The translations under genes were made by a program, and so were the position numbers. The notes below the pieces were generated by a model that did not search any database, was not told the origin of the DNA, and was given only the letters and a program-made list of their open reading frames with translations. From Megalonaias nervosa (lineage: Eukaryota > Mollusca > Bivalvia > Unionida > Unionidae): 64,000 bases of DNA. This document shows positions 11,105-23,330 of this stretch, piece by piece. How positions within the stretch are numbered: position 1 is the stretch's first letter; each line of letters starts with the position of its first letter. The stretch spans positions 41,368 to 105,367 of the forward strand of contig JAECUM010009759.1 in NCBI GenBank assembly GCA_016617855.1, in the 5' to 3' direction.

Positions 11105-12035
11105 GTAGATCTTGCTCAAACTCATCCAACATCATGATGATATATAAATAACAAACTTCTTTGATGAAACTCGTCCAATATCCTGATAATATACAAGGAA
11201 CTAACAACTTGGATCAAACTCATCCACGATCATGATGATATACAAGTAACAACTTTGATGAAACTCATACTACATCATGACAATATACAGGTACAGGTAA
11301 CAACTCCGATCAAACCCATCCAACATCATGATGATATACAAATAACAACTTTGATGAAACTAATCCAACATCTTCATGATATACAAGTAACAATTCAGAT
11401 CAAAATCATCCAACATCTTCATGATATACAAGTAACAACTTTGATCAAACTCATCCAACATCTTCATGATATACAAGTAACAACTTTGATCAAACTCGTC
11501 CAACATCTTCATGATATACAAGTATCAACCTTGATCACATTCATGCAACATCATTATGATATAGAAGTAACAACTTTGATCAAACTCCTACAACATTTTG
11601 ATGATATACAAGTAATTGAAATTTTTTTTATCAAACTCATCCAACATCATAATGATATATAAGTAACAACTCGGATCAAACCCATCCAACATCATGATAA
11701 AATATAAGTAGCTAACAACTCTGATTGAACCCATCCAACATAATGATGATATGCAACTAGCAACTTTGACTGAACCCATCCAACATAATGACAATATACA
11801 ACTAACAATTTTGATCAAACTTGTCCAACATCTTCATGATGTATAAGTAACTAACAAATCTGATCAAACTTGTCCAACATCTTGATGATCTTGATGATAT
11901 ATAAGTAACTAACAATTTTGATCAAGCCCATCCAATATAATGATGATATACAAGTAACTAACAAGTTTGATCAAACTTGTTCAACATCTTGATGACATAT
12001 AAGTAACTAATAACTCTGATCAAAATCTGATAATA
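11105..12035. repeat. 45-bp minisatellite array
   Basis: About 20 copies of CAAACTCATCCAACATCATG, ATGATATACAAGTAACAACT, TTGAT. Two sub-variants alternate: catcatgatg and catcttcatg. The divisible-by-three length opens a 135-codon frame that is not a gene. Confidence 0.95.
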
Positions 12036-12790
12036 AATACAGTTGTTAGAGTACAGTCAAGCTCAGTCAATCAGATGCCTGTTTAATATCTGGATCTTGC
12101 TTGTTATCAAATATTGTACAGAGATCATAATGATACAGTTGCTAACTACACGACTGATTAAAATTGGACATGTATTCCTTGAGAAGCTGCCAGGGTGCAT
12201 GCATAAAGTGGCACAATACAAAAGTAGAAGGAAAGGAGTAGTCGAGAGTGGAAAGAAGGAAGGAAAGGAGAAAGTTAGAAGTAAAAGGATGGAGGAAGAA
12301 AGCTGAAAGGTGGAAGTGGTGGAAACTGAAGAAAGAAGAAAGAAGGAGATGAGCAGGATGAACATCACAGATAATAGTGACATGTAGATATGAACATTCC
12401 AAATGATGAATAAAGTTATTAAATGGGAACCAGGTGAATTAATGTCTATTATAGTGAGCAAAAATTTAATCTTTTATGCTAAAATATATTTATTGATTCT
12501 TTACAAGTTTATAAAATTTTACCTATTGAATACTGACTTGATATATGTATTTAGGGAATCAGCTTTGCTAATCAAGGGCTCGAAATAGGTTGATGCACAT
12601 GTAGTTGCAGTATTATTTATAATAATGTAGCTGGATCGTGACATACTGTAAAACCTGAGCTGTTTGAAAGGGTAACAATGCATAAAAGGTGGCATAGCCC
12701 TGGCCTACAGCTATTATCTGTTGAACTAGTAATGTATAAATAACAGTGGCCTTCTGATGCAGAGTAGTTTCATTAATACCATATGTATCC
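12036..12790. other. Intron sequence with a purine-rich stretch
   Basis: Mostly unique. At 12220-12350 the plus strand is strongly purine-rich (gaaaggag, gaagaaag), giving an open but meaningless pyrimidine-coded ORF on the other strand. Confidence 0.5.
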
Positions 12791-12883
12791 AATGACAAGA
12801 TAATGCTTGATGATACGCCCACTGCCTGATGACAAGCCCATACCTGATAAGACAAAGCTTGACGATAAGCCCATGCTGGATAC

Positions 12884-12942
<59 letters not shown>

Positions 12943-14735
12943 TAATAATAATAATAATTATGACTTTATTTTATGCGGGCAACTCAATTAGTTACAAATG
13001 AGAAGTTAATCTACCTTGAGGATCTCTATTAAGATACAAGCTAATAATAATATGTGAACATACACACACATGCACACACAACCCATGTTTGACTGTAAGA
13101 CCATACTTGATGATAGACCCATGCTTGCTTATAGGTCCATGCTTGAAGGCCCAGGCTTTATGACAAGCCCATGATTCATTACAAACCCATGCCTGATAAC
13201 AAGCCCAAGTTTGCTGCTAATCTCATGTTTGATTACAAGTCCAACCTTGATGACAAGCCTAAGCTTGATGATAACCTCTTGCTTGATGACAAGCCCATGC
13301 CAGATGATAAGCCTTTGCCTGATGATAAGCTCAAGGCTGATGATAAGCCAATGCTTTATGACAAGCCCTAGCATGATGGCAAGCCCAAGTTTGTGAAAAG
13401 CTGATTCTTGATGACAGAACAAAGCTTGATGATAAGACCATTCTTGATGACACATCCAAGCTTGATAAGCCCATACTTGATAACAAGCCCATGCTTCATG
13501 ACAAGCACATACCTGATGACAAGCCCAAGTTTGGTGATAATCATGTTTGATTACAAGTCCAACCTTGATGATAAGCCCAAGCTTGATGATAATCTCTTGC
13601 TTGATGACAAGCCCAAGCTTGATGAGAAGCCCATGCTTGATGACAAGCCCTTGCCTGATGATAAGCTCAAGGTTGATGATAAGCCATTGCTTTATGACAA
13701 GCCCAAGCATGATGACAAACCCAAGTTTGTGAAAAGATGATTCTTGATGACAGACCAAAGCTTGATAAGCCCATGCTTGATGAGAAGTCCAAGCCTGATG
13801 ATAAGACCATGCTTGATGACAAGCCCTTGCCTGATGATAACCCCAAGTTTGATAAGACCACACTTGATGACAAGCCCTAGCCTGATGATAAGCACAAGCT
13901 TGATGATAAGACCACGCTTGATGACAAACCCTTGACTGAGGACAAGCCCATGCTTGATAATAAGCCCATGCTTGATGACAAGCCCATGATTGATGACAAG
14001 CCCATGCCTGATGATAAGACCATGCCTGATGACAAGCCCATGCTTGATAACAAGCCCATGATTGATGACAAGCCCATGCCTGATGACAAGCCCATGATTG
14101 ATAACAAGCCCATGACTGATGACAAGCCCATGCTTGACGACAAACAAAAGTTTGTGAAAAGCTCATTCCTGATGACAGGCCAAAGCTTGATGATAAGCCC
14201 ATTCTTGATGATAAACCCCAAGCTTGATGATAAACCAATTTTTTGATGAAAAGCCCATTCCTGATGCTAAGCCCATTCTTGATGAAAAGCTCATTCTCGA
14301 TGAAAAGCTCAATCTTGATGAAAGGCCCATTCTTGATGATAGGCTCAAGCTGAAAGACAAGCCCCTGTTTGATGATAAGCCCAAATTTGTGAAAATCTCA
14401 TTCCAATGACATACCAAAGCTTGATGATAGCCCATTCTTGATGATAAACTCAAGCTTGAGGATAAGCCCATTTTTGATGACAAGCCCATATTTGATAAAA
14501 AGCTCATTCTTGATGAAAAGCCCAATGTTGATGATAGGCTCATTCTTGATGATAGGTTCTAGCTTGAAGACAAGCCCCTGCTTGATGATAAGCCCCAACT
14601 TGTGAAAAGCTCAATTTTGATGAGAAGCACATGCTTCATGAAAACCCCATTCTTGAAGGCAAGCCCATGCTTGATGATAAGCCCAAACTTGTGGAAAGCT
14701 CATTCTTGATGATAGTCCAAAGCTTGATGATGAAC
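12791..14735. repeat. 18-bp minisatellite with higher-order organisation
   Basis: Around 90 copies of CTTGATGACAAGCCCATG and variants, interrupted at about 12880-13095. A marker block 'tttgtgaaaagctcattct' followed by 'gatgacag.ccaaagc' recurs near 13391, 13729, 14151, 14388, 14599 and 14690, dividing the array into larger blocks of decreasing length. Since 18 is divisible by three, long ORFs (to 369 codons) run on both strands. Their products are pure 6-residue repeats and are not called. Confidence 0.96.
12880..13095. mobile_element. Insertion with (AAT)n tract inside the 18-bp array
   Basis: An (AAT)n run of about 75 bp at 12882-12957 is followed by unique 'tatgactttattttatgcgg' sequence and a CA-rich stretch before the 18-bp units resume. 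The layout fits a 5'-truncated retroelement on the minus strand with an (ATT)n tail, but the body is too short to classify. Confidence 0.45.
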
Positions 14736-15692
14736 ACAAAGCTTAACTTTACAAAATTTTAGCAAATATTTATGAGGAATATCTTTGTTTGATATTAAGT
14801 ACACCTCTTAAATTTTCACAAATTTATAATGCTGGCCACCTGATCTTATCATGGGAAAAATACAGTACACAGCTTACACGCAGTGTTACCCTCATTATGC
14901 AAACATTTATACAAAAACACACTACCAAGAAAGTAAACAAAAGAAAGTGTACAGGTGACCTTAAGCAATATTTTAATATAATACAAGAGAAAGTTCCAAT
15001 CTAAGTTACCTCTGACATTATGTAATTAATCTTAGTTATATTTACTTTGGCTTGTACTGCAGCAAGTCAAAGAAACACAACCAATATTAAATCTAAATTT
15101 AAAACAAACTTGGGGTGGGTCAGGTGGGGTGGAGTGAAGTGTTTTCCATAATATCTGAATCAAAAGATGTAAACTTAAGACTCTTTTCTTTGCATAAATA
15201 CATAAGAATTTTCATAAAAATGATAATATGGCATTCAGATCATTTTTTAAAAATACTAGCATAGACTTCAATTTGGACTTGCTTTCAAACCATTATGGTT
15301 ATAGAGAATGATTTCAAACTGTTATAACCGAATGCTTTCAAGCCATTACGATTTTGGAGAATGCGTTCAACCATTATGGTTTTGGAGATTGTTTTCTGAA
15401 GGAGAGTTCAAATAAATGCATGTGTATACCAATCATGCTGAGCACAAAACTAAAGATGGTTGTTTGCAGGCCTCAGGAAACCTTTCTCTATGTTGGGCAT
15501 TTCCAACAGTATCAATATTTTGATAGACTGCAAAATATTCCCATCAGATATTCACAATTATCAATAGAAATCTTATTCTTTTTCTTATATTTCACTTCAC
15601 ATCTAAAAAATTTAATAATTTTAAATAATTTCAAACACCTTATCTAATAAAGCATACAATGACAAATCTTCATAGGATGGGCATTAAATTGC
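14736..15692. other. Intron sequence; short degenerate repeat
   Basis: Mostly unique and AT-rich. Around 15280-15385, 'cttcaaaccattatggttt' and 'tggagaatg' recur three to four times at about 30-bp spacing. No exon is recognised. Confidence 0.5.
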
Positions 15693-16680
15693 CTCATGAA
15701 ACAGTCATAATTACTGTTGAACTGCCCCACACATCAGTCATAATTGCTGTTCAACTGCCCCACACATCAGTCATAATTACTGTTGAACTGCCCCATGCAT
15801 CTATCATAATTGCTGTTGAACTTCCCAATACATTGATCATAATTACTGCTGAACTGCCCCACACAACAGTCATAATTGCTGTTGAACTGCCCCCATGCAC
15901 TGATCATAATTACTGTTGAACTGACCCATACATCAGTCATAGTTGCTGCTGAACTGCCCCGTGCATCGATCATGATTGCTGTTGAACTGCCCCACACATC
16001 AGTCATAATTGCTGTTGAACTGCCCATGCATTGATCATAATTACTGTTGAACTGCCCCATGCATCATCATAACTGCTGTTGAACTGTCCCACACATCAGT
16101 CATAACTGCTGTTGAACTGCCCCATACATCGATCATAATTGCTGTTAAAGTGCCCCATGCATCGATCATAATTGCTGTTGAACTGCCCTATGCATCGATC
16201 ATAATTACTGTTGAACTGCCTCATGCATTGATCATAATTGTTGTTGAAATGCCCCACACATCAATCATAATTGTTGAACTGCCCCATAAATCAGTCATAA
16301 TTGCTGTTGAACTGTCCCATGCATTGATCATAATTACAGTTGAACTGCACCATGCATCAATCGCAATTCTGTTGAACTCCCCACACATCAGTCATAACTG
16401 CTTTTGAACAGCCCATGCATCAGTTATAATTATTGTTGAACTGCCCCATGCATGTCGTAATGCTGTTCAACTGCCCCATGCATCAATTATAATTGTTGTT
16501 GACCTGTCCCATAAATCAGTCATAATTGCGTTTAAAATGCCTGATGCACCAGACATATCTGCTGTTGAATTACTGAATGCATGTCATAATTCCTGTTGAA
16601 TAGCCCCATTTACAAATCATAACTGCTGCTGAACTTCCCCAGGCATCAGTCATAACTGCTGTTGAACTGCTTAGTCATAC
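15693..16680. repeat. 33-bp minisatellite array
   Basis: About 30 copies of GTCATAATTGCTGTTGAACT followed by GCCCCACACATCA. Two end variants, cacacatca and catgcatcg, alternate. Copies decay toward 16.6 kb. Confidence 0.96.
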
Positions 16681-16981
16681 TTGCTCCTTAATGCTGGCTT
16701 TTCACTTCAACCAACAAGTAGATTAAGGTATACACAGCATATCATCAAGAATCAAGCAGAACTTCCCCTTTGCATTGCCAGCATTGCAATAACAATAAAT
16801 GCCAATGACAGTTCTATTGAAATGAAAGTATGGACACATAAGATTAGGAAGTAAAAAATCAATGAAACAAGCAAAGTGCCTATCAAAGTTTGTGCACTGG
16901 TTGCTAAAAGTAATAACAATTACAAAAAGGTTTTGGAGTTTGGGCTTTTTTTTGCATAAACTGCCACAGCTTTAAGTACTT

Positions 16982-17335
16982 AACAATTAATAACATCCTG
17001 GGAAGGACACAGTACTATTGTTTTCCCCTAACTTGCCATTGATCTTAATATACACAACAATTAATAAGATCCTAGGAAAGACATGGTACTATTGTTTTTC
17101 CCTGACTTGTCACTAATCTTAATATACACAACAATTAATAAGATACTGGAAAGGACACAGTACTTTTGTTTTCTCCTGACCTGCCATTGATCTTAATACA
17201 CACAACAATTAATAAGATCCTGGGAAGGACACAGTACTATTGTTTTCTCCTGACTTGTCACTGATCTTAATATACACAATAATTAAGATCCTGGGAAGAA
17301 CACAACACTATGACTTATCACTGATCTCAATATAC
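16982..17335. repeat. 75-bp minisatellite array
   Basis: Four full copies and one partial copy of a unit with ACAACAATTAATAAGATCCT, GGGAAGGACACAGTACTATT, GTTTTCTCCTGACTTGTCAC, TGATCTTAATATAC. Confidence 0.95.
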
Positions 17336-17618
17336 ACACCAAGCATTAACATTCAGGAATAAAAGAATAAGAGATGATTAAATAAAAAAAAAAGTCAAGC
17401 AACAGCTAATGGTTGGGTCAGTTTTCGAGGCTAAAATACAACAAAACACTGAGCTGCTTTGCAAGTTATATCAAAAGTACATGCAAAAATTTTTTATCAG
17501 TCCAGGTATTCACAAGCTCAGTGCATATCATCCATGTGGGATGTAATGGACATGTACATTCTCCAAAAGCTTAAAATGAAACTGAGAGCAATACTGTTGT
17601 TTCCATTTCAACAAAAGT

Positions 17619-17875
17619 GTCAGACTTGGCAACACTACTGCTGCTATGTTTGACAAAGTGTCAGACTTGGCAACACTATTGCTGTTATGGTCAACAAAGT
17701 TTCAGACCTGGCAACACTACTGCTGCTATGTTCAACAAAGTTTCAGACCTGGCAACACTACTGCTGCTATGTTCAACAAAGTGTCAGACTTGACAACACT
17801 ATTGTTGCTGCAATCAACAGCATCAGACTTGACAACACTATTGTTGTTACATTCAACAGTGTCAGACTTGTCAGA
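17619..17875. repeat. 41-bp minisatellite array
   Basis: About six copies of GTGTCAGACTTGGCAACACT, ACTGCTGCTATGTTCAACAA. The later copies are shortened. Confidence 0.95.
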
Positions 17876-18579
17876 TAAAGCTACAACAACTATATTTCAA
17901 AATACCTATTTCACTGTGAAGAAAATGTTCAACAATTATCAAGTCAGCTTAATATATGTTAAATTTACTTATTGGAAATGCTTTGATATCATTAGAAAAA
18001 GAGTCCAAAGTCTTTGCCGAGTCTTGTTTTCTGAGATGAAGTGGGTCAAAATAGTTGCTGTTACAATATCAAAGAAATGAGATTTATTTCAAATATTAAA
18101 AATCTAATTCTGGGCGACTAATTGTTTTTCTTACAACTTATCAATATACCTGCCTTTTCCACATCAACTGCACTAATTCTAAACCACTTTAAATATCATG
18201 CACCAGAAGTAGGACATTTTAAAAAGAAAATGATTCACACACAAATCTGTGACCTCACTTATAACTTTTCAACTCAAACTACAATATACCACGATGACAA
18301 AGTTTGCAAACTATTTCAGTGATGTGTTAGTTTTAATGTGGACTGAAATGACTGTCAGTACATACAACTAAACAGCTGATAAAACTTGAATATAATCACT
18401 CTCGTGCCTCCCACCGCTGACAACAAAACCAAAAAATTTGAATGCCTCTCGATGTCTGTTATGCTCAAAACATTTGGATGAGGTTCTCTAATGGACATAA
18501 ACACCTTTGTATCTCAACCAGAAGAAAGAAACAACACAGTAAAAGTTCCCAAGAATAAATCCAATCAGCACTTGAAACA

Positions 18580-18629
<50 letters not shown>

Positions 18630-19539
18630 ATGAATAAAGCCTAAAATGAAAATTTATTGGATGATCAAACACATACTTCCATCATTCCTAACCATTCCTA
18701 TTTTAAAATATCAGATGCATTCTGACTTGTAAAACACATCGAATGTGCTGAACCATGTATCCACTAGTAAGCAGTAAGTAACTAGTAGTCAGTAAGTAAC
18801 TAGTAAGCAGTAACTAGTAAGCAGTCATTCAAATAACAAAATAACAATGCCCCTGTATGAAAATTCAGGCTACAAGTTAAATTTTATGGTGGGACTCTCA
18901 ACTCAACTCATTTTAGAATTTTAAAAAATGAGACTTTTGAGATCAATCTATCAACATTTAAATACATTCTTGTTAAATGTCTTTATTCTTTAACACAAAA
19001 TGGAATGACAAAATACTTTAATTATTCCGCTGCTTATAAACGGTTTCAGATGGAAAGAGGGAAGCAAATCAATTACATCATTAGGATCAAATTTTTGCGA
19101 AGTTTACTTGTAACACTTTTATAGGAGTACTTTTAATCTTCAAATCTGAACCTCACTGTTACAGTACTGACTGGATGCAGCACAATCATGTACAGAATTC
19201 ATATATTAGTGGAGTCCCATTCCTTCACAAAAAAGCAGTCTCTGCAAGCTGAAGTCAGCATATGATGCAGTTGTTATCCATGCACTGTCTGTTCACACCT
19301 GTGATTGGTGTACCAGACAGTGAGAACTCATCTGTCTCTGATTGGATAAGGGTCATCAGTACTAACACTAGGATGCTCTTATCAATGAGGCAGCAAAGCC
19401 ATCTGTCAGCCATTAACAACACAATTGCTTTTCCACTTCCCAGCTGCCTTCATATACATTTTAGCTCAGTTGTGTGCATTACCATCCTTTCCTGCACTAA
19501 TGAAAATACATGAATCTTTCTAAACAAGAAACACCTATT
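17876..19539. other. Intron sequence with small repeats
   Basis: A (TA)n microsatellite lies at about 18584-18626, and 'aactagtaagcagtaagt' repeats a few times at 18760-18825. The rest looks unique. No exon or transposon end is found. Confidence 0.55.
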
Positions 19540-19712
19540 CAACTCATGTTTCTGAACACATCATTCTAAATGAGACATATATCTATTAAACATTCATGCT
19601 TTTGAACATGTCATTCTAAATGAGACATGTATCCATGACAAATTGATGTTTTTGAATATGACATTCTAAATGAGACATGTATCCATTAAACACTCATGTT
19701 TTTGAACATATC
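19540..19712. repeat. About 50-bp tandem repeat, four copies
   Basis: Copies share 'actcatgtttttgaacat', 'atcattctaaatgagaca' and 'tgtatccatt'. Confidence 0.9.
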
Positions 19713-20435
19713 ATTTGTTCTTTCCTTTTGGGCAAAATGCACCATTAGCTCTAGCTAAATAAACCAAATACTTTGAGATTTTTTTAAAAATCTGAATAAA
19801 ATAATGTTTAAGGCACTGAGTCATCACATAATGCTTGGTTATGAAACAAAGATCCTTTTTCTACATTCTACTGACCACATGAAAATAGCATTATTTATCA
19901 TCATCATTTCCAGACCTACCAACTCTAGCAAGACCTTCTCAGGAAGGTAGTCTGTATTTTTGCCTCAATCAAGTCGTATTAATTTTTAATATGGTCTAAA
20001 AAAATATCATGTATTGCTATTGTCAAATTGGAAAAAAGTCAGTTCAAAAGTTCACGAGTCTGATCAATATGTTAAACTACAAAGTTTGTAAACTACACTA
20101 TGACCTTAATGACCATCAGTTCAATTTCAGAAACTGCAGTTCCACACTCATGGAGTGTAAATGGCTTCTTGCTAGATCTATTAACCCAAAGTAATCCAGG
20201 CTTTTTTTTTGGTTTTGTTTCACATGGTGGTGGCAATCATTAGTCCTGCTATCAACATAATTGTTGCTTTTCCTACAAACAAATTTCTCCACAACAATCT
20301 GAATATTCCATTGCGTACTTCTGTACTGAATGTTTGAACTTGTTAATAGGCTGATTGTCTCTTTTGCCTTCAACATATTTTAGTAAACAGATGCAAAGGA
20401 CTGATGAGAACACTTTTATTGGGGGGGGGGGGGTT
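19713..20435. other. Intron sequence without recognisable features
   Basis: Unique AT-rich sequence ending in a poly-G run of about 14 bases at 20419-20432. Confidence 0.5.
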
Positions 20436-21330
20436 TGAGCCACTATATGGTGGCACTGTGGGTAGTGTCAGGAACTGGTTCAAATTGTAGCCACTATATG
20501 GTGGCACTGTGGTTAGTGTTGAGAATCGGTTCAAATTTTAGCTACTATATGGTGGCACTGTAGTTAGTGTTGGGAATTGGTGAAAATTTTAGCCACTACA
20601 TGGTGGCATTGTGGTTAGTGTTGGGAATTGGTGAAAATTTTAGCCACTACATGGTGGCATTGTGGTTAGTGTTGGGAACTGGTGAAACTTTTAGCCACTA
20701 TATGGTGGCATTGTGGTTAGTGTTGGGAATTGGTGAAAATTTTAGCCACTATATGGTGGCATTGTGGTTAGTGTTGGGAATTGGTGAAACTTTTAGCCAC
20801 TATATGGTGCCATTGTGGTTAGTGTTGGGAACTGGTGAAAATTTTAGCCACTATATGGTGGCATTGTGGTTAGTGTTGGGAACTAGTGAAAATTTTAGCC
20901 ACTATATGGTGGCATTGTGGTCAGTGTTGGGAATTGGTGAAAATTTTAGCCACTATATGGTGGCACTGTGGTTAGTGTCAGGTGAAAATTTTAGCCACTA
21001 TATGGTGGCACTGTGGTTAGTGCTGGGTGAAAATTTTAACCACTATATGGTGGCACTGTGGTTAGTGTTGGAAACTGGTGAATATTTTAGCCACTATATG
21101 GTGCCATTGTGGTTAGTGTTGGGAATTGGTGAAAATTTTAGCCACTATATGGTGCCATTGTGGTTAGTGTTGGGAATTGGTGAAAATTTTAGCCACTATA
21201 TGGTGCCATTGTGGCTAGTGTTGGGAATTGGTGAAAATTTTAGCCACTATACGGTGCCATTATCGCTAGTGTTGGGAATTGGTGAAAATTTTAGCCACTA
21301 AAAGGTGCCATTGTGGTTGGTGTTGGGTGA
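20436..21330. repeat. FHOD: 51-bp minisatellite array containing an exon-like segment
   Basis: About 17 copies of GCCACTATATGGTGGCATTG, TGGTTAGTGTTGGGAATTGG, TGAAAATTTTA. The part AGCCACTATATGGTGGCATT plus GTGGTT matches 24 of 26 bases of the plus strand of the nearby FHOD exon (21714-21739). On the minus strand the equivalent codons include TAG, so the array is not coding there. The 244-codon plus-strand ORF is a by-product of the 51-bp period. Confidence 0.96.
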
Positions 21331-21691
21331 AAATTTTTTAAGTCTGATGATCGCTGATCTGAATCTATAGGAGATAGTTTATTTTTTTTCATGGATCATG
21401 GAATTTTTGTGTGCATACTTTGCAGAATTGCCATCTGCCATTTATTTATTTGGGTTGTACTAAACAATGGAGGGATATAATAAATGGAAGCCGTTATGCA
21501 CATATTTTACTTTTCTTGGCAATTTCATCCCAGAAAGGCAAATAGTTTGGTTTTATTTTAAAAACTGTATAGTTTATATTTAATTATGGAAAAACCATAA
21601 TACAACACTTGGTTGTCTGACTTTTCTAACCAATCTTTAATTTTTGTAACTTTTGTTACTTGTCACAGAGGTACAAATATACTGTTCTTAC

Positions 21692-21786
21692 CTTGGAGGA
21701 GAGGAGGGAGTACAGCCATTGTATGGTGGCATTGTGGTTGATCACTCCATTCATACCATCCACATAAAGCATCACCTGACCCAGGG
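21692..21786 (-). CDS. FHOD: FHOD-family formin, internal exon (FH3/DID armadillo)
   Basis: A 95-bp exon with acceptor gtttactgcag and donor gtaagaa, entering in phase 1 and leaving in phase 0. The split codon G|CC gives Ala, followed by [20 protein letters not shown] and [11 protein letters not shown]. This matches the most conserved stretch of the FHOD FH3 domain ([22 protein letters not shown]). A 26-bp piece of the exon (21714-21739, coding for NHNATIQW) is nearly identical to part of the 51-bp minisatellite unit 0.4 kb away at 20.4-21.3 kb; see findings. The reading frame is intact and conserved, so the exon is the likely source rather than a by-product of the array. Confidence 0.96.
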
Positions 21787-22117
21787 CTGCAGTAAACAAT
21801 GTTACATGAGTTGGAAAAGTTGTGAGAAAATGGCATAATAAACAACATTAAGCAAGGTGTTTTGACTCATAAACATGAATTCCCTTGCCAACAGTTAACA
21901 TCTTTAGAATAGCTGACTGGTACAGAATATTGGTGTCAAGACATTTGGAGTTAGGAATCTTGCAAAAAAAATATACACCCTGACAGCTGACTCTGTCTAG
22001 TCTAGACAGGATTCAAACCCTTTACTGGCTGTGAGTCTAAACTAATGACTAAGCCACAAGTGAAGGATGGAAATATTAATGCAATATATTGCTCACTATG
22101 ATGAATCAAAAAAGATT

Positions 22118-23015
22118 TTGTCTAGTTACATGTCAATTTTCAGGGGTGTAGTGATGAAATTGGTCTAGTTATATGTCAATTTTCAGGGGTGTAGTGATGA
22201 AATTGGTCTAGTTACATGTCAATTTTCAGGGGTGTAGTGATGAAATTGGTCAAAGATGTTGAGGGTGTATTCATGGTGTAATTAATAATTAGCTTTAAAA
22301 AATCCACCCAAATCTGAAACTCAGCTCACAATGACCTACTCTCGCATGGTTGAGTTACTAATACTATCTTAAAATGCATCTATATACTAATTTTCATTAG
22401 TGTAGGTTGTATAGAGTCCAAAATATTAAATGACTAAAACCAATGACTAAAATACACAAGTCATACAAGGATGAAAATTATTTGTAGATCACAATGTCCT
22501 GGCACTGTAAGACTTGGTTACTCACACTGACATATATTCACATACCAGTCTTCATGTGTTCTGATGAAATACAGCCTAATATATTCAAGGTATAAGAAAT
22601 ACGAATGGATGGAAATACAAAAGCCACTCAAGCATGAAAATTAAGTCAAATAGACCTAGATGACATGATTGGGTTACATCTTTATTTAAATTTTCTTGAC
22701 TATGTGAAATATGATCGAAGATATCGAGGGCATACTGAATGATGGACAGACAATACACAAGTCACTCAGTTGTAAAAAATTTGATCAAAGTGATCTAGTG
22801 TTGGTATGGTCAGTAACTATTGTTAAGAAGCATCTGCATGCCAATTTTCAGTGTTAATTAATTAAGGTTCAAAATAGTGAGGGCATAAGAAACAAATGGC
22901 TAAAAATACAAGCAATCAAGAAAATAGAACACTATGAATTAGTTTTAATATGGCATAGTTACTATTTCCCTGGATCCATCCAAACACCAATTTTCATAAG
23001 TAAAGGTGAGTGTGT
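22118..23015. repeat. Cryptic, decayed ~150-bp tandem array
   Basis: First, three near-identical 43-bp units (22121, 22164, 22207) contain ACATGTCAATTTTCAGGGGT. Diverged anchors of the same type follow: 'catctatatactaatttt' near 22376, 'cacataccagtcttcatg' near 22540, 'catctttatttaaatttt' near 22677, 'catctgcatgccaatttt' near 22828 and 'catccaaacaccaatttt' near 22978. The spacing is about 145-165 bp. Between anchors, 'aaatactaa/aagaaacaaatgg' and 'cacaagtcactcaa' motifs recur in the same order. Confidence 0.7.
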
Positions 23016-23035
23016 GTAATTTGGATTTCTTACGT

Positions 23036-23330
23036 AGCTTTAATAATTTTCAGTCATATTGCTATGATGTCTGTAGTGTGGCAGTTTATAGTGATGCCTA
23101 GCACTGAGGCATCATGCTGCAGACATGTAGCATGATGTCCCACCAAGTCACATTATACTGACACCAGGCCGATCAGTCCAAACACTAACCTCTTATTGCT
23201 GAGCACCTAGTGAGGCAGCTGTTAGTACCACTTTTATAAGTCTTTGGTATGACTCAGCCTGGGTTCAAACCCACGACCTCCCACATCCAAGGCGGACACT
23301 CTAACCACTAGCATAGGTAGAGGTGAAGTC
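23036..23330 (-). mobile_element. tRNA-derived SINE, mollusc-type (family C)
   Basis: On the minus strand it reads 'ctagtggttagagtgtccgc', 'cttggatgtgggaggtcg' and 'tgggtttgaaccc', a tRNA-like head with A- and B-box character. It continues 'gtcataccaaagacttata', 'tgctcagcaataagagg' and 'gtcagtataatgtgacttgg' and ends 'atatgactgaaaattattaa'. I remember this layout as a widespread SINE in mollusc genomes, which is the main taxonomic hint in the window. No target duplication is clear. Confidence 0.82.

Noticed and set aside
12063..12461. 132-codon minus-strand ORF with hydrophobic and Ser-rich stretches
   Set aside because: It reads through a purine-rich stretch in antisense. Low complexity and no domain.
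13129..14238. 369-codon minus-strand ORF, with a series of shorter overlapping ORFs on both strands
   Set aside because: It is entirely an 18-bp tandem repeat whose length is divisible by three, so several frames are open by construction. No signal peptide, domain or start context supports a gene.
20567..21301. 244-codon plus-strand ORF of a 17-residue repeat
   Set aside because: The 51-bp minisatellite period keeps the frame open. It lies in an intron antisense to the FHOD gene and contains no domain.
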